A DNA stretch of 21,914 bases from Bacilli bacterium (GTDB taxonomy: Bacteria > Bacillota_I > Bacilli_A > RF39 > UBA660): positions 1-21,914 of the forward strand of contig JAEDES010000020.1 in NCBI GenBank assembly GCA_016293205.1, given 5' to 3'. Position 1 is the first letter of the stretch. Every line of letters begins with the position of its first letter. The notes below the pieces were generated by a model. The model was not told the origin of the DNA and ran no database searches. It saw only the letters and a list, made by a program, of their open reading frames with translations. The position numbers and the translations under genes were made by a program. This document shows positions 12,697 to 19,631 of this stretch, one piece after another.

Positions 12697-14457
12697 ATGA
12701 GTAAAATTAAAGTAATGGATGAAATTTTAGCTAATAAGATTGCTGCAGGAGAAGTAGTTGAAAAGACTATGAATGTAGTAAAAGAATTAGTAGAAAACTC
12801 AATAGATGCTAATAGTACTGAAATATCTATTTCTTTAATAGACTCAGGAGTAAAAGAAATAACAGTATCAGATAACGGGATAGGTATGGATAGAGAAGAT
12901 GCTCAAATAGCATTTTCTCGTCATGCAACTTCTAAATTAAAAAAATTAGATGATTTATTTAATATAGATTCTCTAGGATTTAGAGGTGAAGCATTACCAT
13001 CAATTGCATCTGTTTCAAATGTAAGGTTAAAAACATCAAATGGAGTAGAAGGAACAATAGTAACCTTAGAAGGTGGTAAGAATATTAATGTAGAACCAAG
13101 TGACCTTCAACCAGGAACAACAATTACTGTATCTGATTTATTTTATAATACACCAGTAAGATTAAAGTATTTAAAAAACTTATATATTGAATTAGCAAAT
13201 ATTGTAGAATATGTAAACAAGATGGCTTTATCTTATCCAAATATAAAATTTACTCTATCCAATAATGATAAAGTACTTTTAGCAACCGATGGTAATGGAG
13301 ATTTACTAAAAGTAATTTATCAAATATATGGAGTAGATATCACTAAAAAGATGATTCCAATCTCTGGAGAAAATGATGATTACTATTTAAGTGGATATAT
13401 ATCATATCCAGAAGCAACTAAAAGTAATAGAAACTCTATCACTACTTTAGTAAATGGAAGAGTAATAAAGAATAATGAATTAAATAAATTAATAGTAGAA
13501 TGTTATCATACATATATTCCTAAAGATAAATATCCTATTATTGTTTTAAATATTGATGTAGACCCAATTCTAATAGATATTAATATCCATCCAACTAAAA
13601 TGGATATTAAATTCTCAAAAATGGATACATTAAAAGAATTAGTAGAAAAACTAATTACTGAAAGATTAAAAGAACTTACTTTAATACCAAATATCTCAGT
13701 AAGAGATAATTCTTCCGTATCAGAAGTAAGAAATCAAATAAAAGAAGAAATAACTGAAGAGAAAAAAGAAATTCAAAATAAACAATACGAAACTATTCAA
13801 TTAGATTTCACTATTCAAGAAGAAAAGAAAGAGTATGAAGACCTACCATTTGAAGAAAAAAAAGAAGAATATCGTATAAAAGAAATGATTCCAAGAGGAA
13901 TAGTTTATTTAACTTATATAATTGCTGAAAATGAAGATGGTATGTATGTAATAGATCAACATGCTGCAGCAGAAAGAATTAATTATGAAAAATATCTTCA
14001 TGAGATGTCTACAACAAAAGTAAATATTACAGACTTACTTGTGCCAATAAAAATAGAATTACCAACAAACGAATATTTAATTATAAAAGAAAATATTCCA
14101 ATGTTAAAAGAATTTGGTTTTGATCTAGATGAATTTGGTACTAATACATTTATAATAAGATCTCATCCAACTTGGTTACCAGTTGGATATGAAGAAGAAG
14201 CCATTAAAAAGATTTTAGATATTGTCTCAGTAAATGAAAATTTCTCAAGAGAAAAATTTATTGAAAAAGCTGCCATCACAATGGCATGCCGTATGTCTAT
14301 TAAAGCAAATGACTATATTTCATATGATGATCAAGTATGGCTATTAGATGCTTTAAGAAAAACAAAAAATCCATTTACATGTCCTCATGGAAGGCCAACA
14401 ATTATTACATATACAAAATATGATTTAGAAAAATTATTTAAACGTTCAATTGATTAG
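12697..14457 (+). CDS. mutL: DNA mismatch repair protein MutL
   Basis: A 586-residue mismatch repair protein that couples MutS recognition to strand removal. The N-terminal GHKL ATPase shows IAAGEVVE, Glu30 in VKELVENSIDA, DNGIGM (59-64), RHATSK and GFRGEAL. The C-terminal domain has the endonuclease metal motif DQHAAAERINYE (420-431), with ACRMS (530-534) and CPHGRP (562-567), so this MutL should nick DNA itself, as in bacteria without MutH. The length is close to the family norm, with a short Lys/Glu-rich linker at about 345-385. A GGATGAT Shine-Dalgarno overlaps the end of the prepilin gene. miaA follows after 10 bases, the usual partner order, but mutS, commonly directly upstream, is absent. 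Confidence 0.97.
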   Translation: MSKIKVMDEILANKIAAGEVVEKTMNVVKELVENSIDANSTEISISLIDSGVKEITVSDNGIGMDREDAQIAFSRHATSKLKKLDDLFNIDSLGFRGEALPSIASVSNVRLKTSNGVEGTIVTLEGGKNINVEPSDLQPGTTITVSDLFYNTPVRLKYLKNLYIELANIVEYVNKMALSYPNIKFTLSNNDKVLLATDGNGDLLKVIYQIYGVDITKKMIPISGENDDYYLSGYISYPEATKSNRNSITTLVNGRVIKNNELNKLIVECYHTYIPKDKYPIIVLNIDVDPILIDINIHPTKMDIKFSKMDTLKELVEKLITERLKELTLIPNISVRDNSSVSEVRNQIKEEITEEKKEIQNKQYETIQLDFTIQEEKKEYEDLPFEEKKEEYRIKEMIPRGIVYLTYIIAENEDGMYVIDQHAAAERINYEKYLHEMSTTKVNITDLLVPIKIELPTNEYLIIKENIPMLKEFGFDLDEFGTNTFIIRSHPTWLPVGYEEEAIKKILDIVSVNENFSREKFIEKAAITMACRMSIKANDYISYDDQVWLLDALRKTKNPFTCPHGRPTIITYTKYDLEKLFKRSID

Positions 14458-14467
14458 GAGTGATAAT

Positions 14468-15337
14468 ATGCAAGATATCATTGTCATAGTTGGACCTACA
14501 GGAGTAGGGAAAACAAAATTAAGTATCGAACTTGCAAAAAAAATAGATGCAGAAATCATCAATGGTGATTCGGTTGCTATTTATAAAAATTTAGATATTG
14601 GTAGTGCAAAACCTACATTAGAAGAAAGAGAAAACATCCCACATCATTTAATTGATGTAAGAACAGTTGAAGAAGAATACTCAGTCTTTGACTATCAAAA
14701 AGATGTAAGAAAACTAATAGATGACATAACATCTCGTAATAAAAGAGTAATCATTGTTGGAGGTACCGGTCTATATATAAAAGCCGCTCTATATGATTAT
14801 GACTTTGATGAAGGTACAACCTACAATGAGTATAATGACTTATCAAATGAACAAATTTTAAATAAATTAAAAGAATATACAGATGATATTGATATTCATA
14901 TAAATAATCGTAAAAGATTAATAAGATTATTAAATAAATATGAAAATAATGAAACAATCACTCATAATAAAGATAAACTACTTTATCCAACAAAAGTAAT
15001 TGGTCTTACAACAGACAGAAACTACTTATATGAACGAATTAATAATAGAGTAGATAAAATGATAAAAAACGGATTATTAGACGAAATAAAGTCCTTAAAA
15101 CCATATTATTTATCATCAAGAGTACTAAATACTGGAATAGGGTATAAAGAGTTTTACCATTACTTATATGAAAATAAATCATTAGAAGATACTATAAATG
15201 AAATAAAACAAGATTCAAGAAGATATGCTAAAAGACAATATACTTTCTTTAAACATCAATTTGATACAAAATGGTTTGATGTAGACTTTAATAATTTCAA
15301 TAATACAATAGAAGAAGTATATAATTATATAAAATAA
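14468..15337 (+). CDS. miaA: tRNA dimethylallyltransferase MiaA
   Basis: A 289-residue enzyme that transfers a dimethylallyl group to A37 of tRNAs reading UNN codons. Visible: P-loop GPTGVGKT (9-16), catalytic-region Asp34 in NGDSVAIYKNLDIGSAKP, IPHHLIDV, the GGTGLYIKAALYDY motif, and the C-terminal tRNA-binding segments GIGYKEFYHYL and RRYAKRQYTFFKHQ. The ATG at 14468 is used because AGGAGTGAT (14456-14463) lies just before it; the in-frame TTG at 14450 sits inside mutL and has no ribosome site. The gene is translated right after mutL and ends at a shared bidirectional terminator. No hfq gene follows, unlike in many bacteria. Confidence 0.96.
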   Translation: MQDIIVIVGPTGVGKTKLSIELAKKIDAEIINGDSVAIYKNLDIGSAKPTLEERENIPHHLIDVRTVEEEYSVFDYQKDVRKLIDDITSRNKRVIIVGGTGLYIKAALYDYDFDEGTTYNEYNDLSNEQILNKLKEYTDDIDIHINNRKRLIRLLNKYENNETITHNKDKLLYPTKVIGLTTDRNYLYERINNRVDKMIKNGLLDEIKSLKPYYLSSRVLNTGIGYKEFYHYLYENKSLEDTINEIKQDSRRYAKRQYTFFKHQFDTKWFDVDFNNFNNTIEEVYNYIK

Positions 15338-15361
15338 AATAGAAGCCTAAGCTTCTATTTT
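15336..15361. terminator. Bidirectional terminator between miaA and the convergent gene
   Basis: The perfect eleven-pair stem aaaatagaagc / gcttctatttt with loop ctaa has A on one side and T on the other, so it serves both strands. The stop codons of both converging genes touch or lie in it. Confidence 0.92.
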
Positions 15362-16276
15362 TAATTCTTTATAAATTTCTTCATTAAACTCATGCTCACC
15401 AGTATTAAAATTCTTTAAATCACGAGTACTTATTAAGAAAAATTCATGTTCTAATAAATCTAAATCAGGAACTCCAACTGCAACAGGATCATCCCAAGTA
15501 AGATCTAGATGATACCATTTGTTTTCAATCTCTACTGCATTCCAAGTATGTTTATCACTCGCAACTCTAAAATTATTAATACCAAGTTCTTCTAAGAACA
15601 ACTGCATAGAATCAGTATAACCACTACATATAGCCCATCCTTCAAATAAGGCACCAGTTGCTTTATCTGAATTATAAATTGATTCACCACTTATCTTTTT
15701 AGAATCATATTTACTTTTATTAATAATATAATTATGCGCTTGTAAAATATTATATTTAACTGTATTATTTTCACTAAATAATTCTTTAGATAATCTTTCA
15801 ACTTCTGCATTTAATCTATCTCTTTCATCTTTAGTGTAATTTTTCTTTAATACAATAGTAACTTTTCCAAAAGCCTCAAACTTTGTCTCAACTTGCTTAA
15901 AACTATTGAATGGGTGAGTGAAATTATTAATATGTGATAATAAATCTCTATTACTTGCAATCTCAGTCAAATCCTCTAAACACTCATCATAATCATGTTT
16001 ACAATAGAATGAGAATGAATCTGCACCACTATTAATACCTGAATAAAAATTATTATATATTTCTTGTTTTGAAGAAACTAAATAATTTTCAGTGTTTTGT
16101 ACAAACATAAAATTATTTGGTCTATAATATTCGTTCTTGTGAACTGCAATCTTTTCATATGAATGAAGAATAGTTTCATTAAGATATTGAACTATACTTT
16201 GTTCATTATATAATATTAATCCTAATATAATTAATGATAATGATAAAGTAAGTAGTCCGGTAAATAGTTTCCTCAT
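15347..16276 (-). CDS. Membrane-anchored transglutaminase-like protein
   Basis: A 309-residue protein with an N-terminal signal anchor (residues 4-23, LFTGLLTLSLSLIILGLILY), so the rest is probably outside the membrane. The C-terminal half carries a transglutaminase-core / papain-like triad: Cys217 in EGWAICSGYTDS, His243 in DKHTWNAVEIENKWYHLD and Asp258 in LDLTWDDP. The spacing and the WNAVEI...WYHLDLTWDDP stretch fit bacterial surface proteins of this fold, which act as cysteine peptidases, amidases or crosslinkers. The first half (about 30-170) is unrecognised and could be a regulatory or propeptide region. The ATG at 16276 is preferred because GGTGAG lies before it; two upstream ATGs have no site. 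It is transcribed alone, against miaA. The substrate is unknown. Confidence 0.82.
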   Translation of the reverse strand: MRKLFTGLLTLSLSLIILGLILYNEQSIVQYLNETILHSYEKIAVHKNEYYRPNNFMFVQNTENYLVSSKQEIYNNFYSGINSGADSFSFYCKHDYDECLEDLTEIASNRDLLSHINNFTHPFNSFKQVETKFEAFGKVTIVLKKNYTKDERDRLNAEVERLSKELFSENNTVKYNILQAHNYIINKSKYDSKKISGESIYNSDKATGALFEGWAICSGYTDSMQLFLEELGINNFRVASDKHTWNAVEIENKWYHLDLTWDDPVAVGVPDLDLLEHEFFLISTRDLKNFNTGEHEFNEEIYKELKIEA

Positions 16277-16310
16277 TAATCTCACCATACCCATTTATTA
16301 TTCTATATTA

Positions 16311-16338
16311 ATTATATCTTAATTTTAAAAATAAGCAA
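16311..16338 (-). promoter_or_regulatory. Candidate promoter of the transglutaminase-like gene
   Basis: On the minus strand, TTGCTT (16338-16333), 16 bases, then TATAAT (16316-16311), about 35 bases before the chosen start. It abuts the rpsT terminator. Confidence 0.45.
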
Positions 16339-16367
16339 ATAAAAAACCAATTAATGTTAATTGGTTT
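16338..16367 (-). terminator. Terminator of rpsT
   Basis: On the minus strand the ten-pair stem aaaccaatta / taattggttt with a four-base loop is followed by ttttatt, just after the S20 stop codon. Confidence 0.88.
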
Positions 16368-16373
16368 ACTATA

Positions 16374-16637
16374 TTATTCCATTGAATTTCTCATTTTTGT
16401 TAATCTTGATTTTAAACGAGCAGCTTTGTTCTTATGAACTAATCCACTAACTACAGCTTTATCAATTCTTTGTAAAGCAATATTTAAGTTGTTACTAGCT
16501 TCTTCTTTATTTCCGTTTGCAACTTCTTTTTCGAATTTTTTGATTGCTGTTTTCATAGCTCCACTTACTAATGAATTAATTTCTGCTTTCTTAGCGTTTG
16601 AATGCATACGTTTTACAGCACTTTTAATATTTGGCAT
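16374..16637 (-). CDS. rpsT: 30S ribosomal protein S20
   Basis: An 87-residue, strongly basic protein binding 16S rRNA in the small subunit. It starts MPNIKSAVKRMHSNAKKAE and has the family pattern of three long helices, with GLVHKNKAARLKSRLTK near the C-terminus. The open frame extends 27 residues upstream, but ATG 16637 is right: MPNIKS is the normal S20 N-terminus and GAGGTGA lies just before it. It is divergent from gpr, the same arrangement as in B. subtilis. It has its own promoter and terminator. Confidence 0.97.
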   Translation of the reverse strand: MPNIKSAVKRMHSNAKKAEINSLVSGAMKTAIKKFEKEVANGNKEEASNNLNIALQRIDKAVVSGLVHKNKAARLKSRLTKMRNSME

Positions 16638-16668
16638 CTTTTTCACCTCACTTTTTGTAAACAAGTTA

Positions 16669-16697
16669 ATTTTATCAAAAAAATTAAAAAAAAGCAA
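16669..16697 (-). promoter_or_regulatory. Promoter of rpsT
   Basis: On the minus strand, TTGCTT (16697-16692), 17 bases, TAAAAT (16674-16669), with TG one base before the -10 box. The leader would be about 25-30 bases. In the opposite direction no clear sigma-F/G promoter for gpr could be recognised in this 100-base gap. Confidence 0.55.
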
Positions 16698-16740
16698 ATA
16701 AATTCTATATTTTTGCAAAAAATAATATCAGGTGAATAAA

Positions 16741-17730
16741 ATGCATGAAATATCTTTAGAAAATTATAACTTAAGAACAGACTTAATAATAGAAAGAGAA
16801 GGTATCAATGGATCAAAAAAAGAATCAATTGTAGATAAAACATACAAAGTAGAAAGAATAGATGCAAGTGATGAAAAATATATTTCTATTTCATTTGAAG
16901 ATATAACAGATAAAGATAATTTTAAAATAATAGAAAACGCCCTTATAAAGGAGTTAAAACTAATATTAAAAGATTATAATATACAAAAAGAAGATCTAGT
17001 TTTAATAATTGGTCTAGGAAATTCTTTATCAACACCAGATTCACTTGGCCCTAAAACATTAGAAAACATCCTTGTAACAAGTTATTTATATAATTTAGGT
17101 GAAGTAGACAAGTCTTACCAAAATACGGCTATATTTAAACCAGAAGTAACAGGAACAACTGGTATAGAAACATCAACTATTATTAAATCACTAATAGAAA
17201 AGACAAATACCAAATTAGTAATATTTATAGATGCTCTCGCAGCATCTTCTCTAGATCATTTAAATAAAGTAATTCAAGTAACTACTAAAGGAATTTCTCC
17301 TGGTAGTGGAGTAGGTAACAATAGAGAAGAATTAACAAAAAAGACTCTAAATATTCCAGTAATCGCTATAGGAGTCCCAACTATTGTAGAAGCATCAACT
17401 ATCGTAAAAGATACACTAATTAACTTAAAAAAACATATTTCATATCAAATAGAAAACAAAGATAATTTAAAAACAAAACTAACAACATATCAAGACTATT
17501 CAGAACAAGAAAACACTCTATCTAAAGAAGAAGAAAAAGATATCCTAGGAGAAATAGGTCTCTTAGAACCACTCGATCTAAAACAATTAATTGATGAAGT
17601 CTTAATACCAATAAAATATAATTTAATGGTAACCCCTAAAGAAATAGATTTCCAAATAGAAAAATTATCTCTCTTAATCGCAAACTCTATTAATAAATCA
17701 TTACATGATAACTTTAATCCGACAAAATAA
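16741..17730 (+). CDS. gpr: Germination protease GPR
   Basis: A 329-residue spore protease that cuts small acid-soluble DNA-binding proteins (SASPs) when spores germinate. It is made as a zymogen in the forespore. The N-terminal propeptide region has NLRTDLIIE, the SASP-like self-cleavage site. The two Asp residues linked to catalysis appear as Asp100 in TPDSLGP and Asp164 in FIDALAA. Other family blocks are VLIIGLGN, EVTGTTGIETS, GISPGSGVGNNREELTKKTL, IPVIAIGVPTIV and, near the end, YNLMVTPKEIDFQIE. The ATG at 16741 follows AGGTGA by five bases; the GTG at 16732 lies within that site. spoIIP follows 36 bases later and rpsT is divergent, both as in Bacillus. It is direct evidence for a sporulation programme. 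Confidence 0.97.
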   Translation: MHEISLENYNLRTDLIIEREGINGSKKESIVDKTYKVERIDASDEKYISISFEDITDKDNFKIIENALIKELKLILKDYNIQKEDLVLIIGLGNSLSTPDSLGPKTLENILVTSYLYNLGEVDKSYQNTAIFKPEVTGTTGIETSTIIKSLIEKTNTKLVIFIDALAASSLDHLNKVIQVTTKGISPGSGVGNNREELTKKTLNIPVIAIGVPTIVEASTIVKDTLINLKKHISYQIENKDNLKTKLTTYQDYSEQENTLSKEEEKDILGEIGLLEPLDLKQLIDEVLIPIKYNLMVTPKEIDFQIEKLSLLIANSINKSLHDNFNPTK

Positions 17731-17766
17731 TTATAATTAAAACTATATATTAATACTGGTGATATA

Positions 17767-18624
17767 ATGAAAAAGCTATTTCCAGTATTAATATTTTTAT
17801 TTGGAATAATTCTTGGTCTAATAAATATAGAAATAACCAACAAAGACTTTATAAATATCTTAGTAGATTATTCACTACCAAAAACTAAAAAAGAGTTATC
17901 GTATAAACTACTTACTAGTAAATTATCAAATTATAAAGATAATACACTAAATTATCTAAATAAAAATCTAAGACAGAAAAAAATAATACCTGTTATAAAA
18001 GAAGAATCAAAAGATCCTCTAATTTATATATATAACACCCATCAAGCAGAAGAATATGAAACATCAACAATCATAGATTATTATATTAAACCAACAGTAA
18101 CAATCTCTAATTATATTTTAGAAGAAATATTTAATAAAAATAAATTATATACATATGTAGAAGAATCAAATATAAAAGAAATATTAAATAAAAACTCTTG
18201 GAGTTATTCATATTCTTATAAAGCAACAAGAACACTTCTAGAACAAAGAAAACTAGAGTATCCCACTCTAAAATATTTTATTGATATTCATAGAGATTCT
18301 ATTACTAAAGATAAAACAACAGTAATAATTAATAATAAAAGTTATGCTAAAATCTTATTTTTAATTGGACTAGAAAATCCTAATTATCAAGAAAATCTAA
18401 TCTTCACAGAGAAACTAAATAATAAAATAAATCAAAAATACCCAAATTTAACTAAAGGAATCTATAAAAAAGGAGGACCCGGAGTAAATGGAGTTTATAA
18501 TCAAGACTTCTCTAAGTATTTAATTCTAGTAGAAATGGGAGGATATCAAAATACCCCTATAGAAGTACTAAACTCTTCTTTAGCCTTAGCAGAATGCTTT
18601 ATGGAGGTTATAAATGAATATTAA
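17767..18624 (+). CDS. spoIIP: Stage II sporulation protein P (SpoIIP)
   Basis: A 285-residue peptidoglycan amidase/endopeptidase. With SpoIID and SpoIIM it drives engulfment of the forespore from the mother-cell membrane. An N-terminal membrane anchor (residues 5-21, FPVLIFLFGIILGLINI) is followed by a linker. The catalytic domain has zinc-ligand-type residues His92 in IYNTHQAEEY, His175 in FIDIHRDS and Glu256 in LVEMGGYQNT. It is clearly shorter than the roughly 400-residue B. subtilis protein, mostly in the linker before the enzyme domain. The Shine-Dalgarno is GGTGAT. The gene follows gpr, and its last 11 bases overlap the next gene. Expression would be expected from a mother-cell sigma-E promoter or readthrough from gpr; neither is resolved here. 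Confidence 0.94.
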   Translation: MKKLFPVLIFLFGIILGLINIEITNKDFINILVDYSLPKTKKELSYKLLTSKLSNYKDNTLNYLNKNLRQKKIIPVIKEESKDPLIYIYNTHQAEEYETSTIIDYYIKPTVTISNYILEEIFNKNKLYTYVEESNIKEILNKNSWSYSYSYKATRTLLEQRKLEYPTLKYFIDIHRDSITKDKTTVIINNKSYAKILFLIGLENPNYQENLIFTEKLNNKINQKYPNLTKGIYKKGGPGVNGVYNQDFSKYLILVEMGGYQNTPIEVLNSSLALAECFMEVINEY

Positions 18625-18934
18625 ACAAATAATAAAAGTATTAATAACAATTCTTTTAATTATATTTATGACACTATATCTAACAACAGCATCTAATCAT
18701 CAAGAAATAGAAAATAAAAAACAATATATCTTAACAGAAGAATCTATAAAACAATTTGAAAAAGACTTAGAACAAGGAAAAGAAATAGTCGCATCAAATT
18801 ACTTAAAAAAAGAAAAAAACTATAATAATAAGATATCTAAATATGCTTTAAAACTATCAAATCTAATAGAAAGAACCTATAGAAAAGGAATAAACAAACT
18901 CTTCAAAAAATTATCAAATTTAGTAGAAGAATAA
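18614..18934 (+). CDS. Small membrane-anchored protein in the yqxA position
   Basis: A 106-residue protein with an N-terminal membrane segment (residues 7-25, IKVLITILLIIFMTLYLTT) and a soluble, Lys/Glu-rich helical tail ending in an amphipathic stretch (YALKLSNLIERTYRKGINKLFKKLSNLVEE). I do not recognise the family by motif. In B. subtilis the gene after gpr-spoIIP is yqxA (DUF3679), a protein of similar size with an N-terminal membrane segment and an amphipathic C-terminus, so this may be a diverged counterpart. The start lies inside spoIIP (11-base overlap), with GGAGGT 6 bases before the ATG, so synthesis is coupled to SpoIIP. A sporulation role is inferred from context only. Confidence 0.75.
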   Translation: MNIKQIIKVLITILLIIFMTLYLTTASNHQEIENKKQYILTEESIKQFEKDLEQGKEIVASNYLKKEKNYNNKISKYALKLSNLIERTYRKGINKLFKKLSNLVEE

Positions 18935-18954
18935 CTTTATTTTCTAGAAATCTA

Positions 18955-18963
18955 TGCTATAAT
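18955..18963 (+). promoter_or_regulatory. Candidate extended -10 promoter of the three-gene operon
   Basis: TGCTATAAT carries a consensus -10 (TATAAT, 18958-18963) with the TG extension, 32 bases before the first start codon. The -35 region (CTTTAT) is poor. Confidence 0.5.
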
Positions 18964-18995
18964 AAAATAAGAATAGAATAATGGGAGTTGTAATC

Positions 18996-19631
18996 ATGAA
19001 GAAAGAAGAACTTATTTTAATATTAGAGTCTCAACTAGATGATAAAAAGATTGAACTTACAAGTAAGATCCAAGAACTAGAAAATGAATACAACATCCAA
19101 ACTTATATTAATGACTTATTATTAATCTCTAGAAAAGATATTCATCTTCTAGCAGAATACATTTCTAAATTACAAGATCCAGAATTATTTATTTTTAAAG
19201 CTTTAGTAAGTAATTTTATACGTTCCGAAGATGATTTTAATAATATCTTAGTAGAATCAAAAAATTTATTTATAATGAAAAAATATAATTTTGATATTTT
19301 AGGAGTTCCTCAATATCTAAAATCTAAATTAGTAATTGAAAACCTAGTTAAACGGCTAAATCAATATAACTTAGTAAGAGATTTTAAATATATAAATATA
19401 AATTATATTGAAGAATTAAAAGAATATTTAAAGAGAGTAGAAGATGTCTTAAAATACTTTGATAATGGTAAACTAATCTCTCAAATTAAAGATATAAAAG
19501 AAATAGAATATATCATTGAAAAATCTAATCTTGATGAAGATACTAAAACAGCAATTGTATATGCTATTTTAGATATAAACAATAACTTTTATAAAGAAGA
19601 AGGTGAAGAAAATGCTACCGAGACAATCTAA
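18996..19631 (+). CDS. Unknown helical protein, paralogue-like to the N-terminus of the next gene product
   Basis: A 211-residue protein I do not recognise. It is nearly all predicted helix, rich in Leu/Ile/Lys/Glu, without a signal peptide or membrane segment; residues 1-35 look like a coiled coil. Its C-terminal part (about 167-205, IEYIIEKSNLDEDTKTAIVYAILDINNNFYKEE) matches, in the same relative place, residues about 160-197 of the next protein (IKEVLNKSNLDQKDIRKILFSLMKYNQEIYLEKK). The N-termini also run in parallel, so this gene looks like a duplicate of the N-terminal third of its neighbour. ATG 18996 is chosen because GGGAG lies 8 bases before it; the ATG at 18981 lacks a site. It overlaps the next gene by 20 bases. 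Function unknown. Confidence 0.8.
   Translation: MKKEELILILESQLDDKKIELTSKIQELENEYNIQTYINDLLLISRKDIHLLAEYISKLQDPELFIFKALVSNFIRSEDDFNNILVESKNLFIMKKYNFDILGVPQYLKSKLVIENLVKRLNQYNLVRDFKYININYIEELKEYLKRVEDVLKYFDNGKLISQIKDIKEIEYIIEKSNLDEDTKTAIVYAILDINNNFYKEEGEENATETI

Noticed and set aside
16640..16740. Sigma-F/sigma-G promoter for gpr in the divergent gap
   Set aside because: No pair of boxes resembling the forespore consensus at proper spacing could be found by eye in this A/T-rich stretch.
17496..17843. Minus-strand open frames within gpr/spoIIP, and likewise at 1783-1965, 7015-7233, 14751-14957, 16489-16701 (plus strand) and 20469-20768
   Set aside because: Each is a shadow of a well-supported gene on the other strand, with low-complexity translation and no ribosome site.
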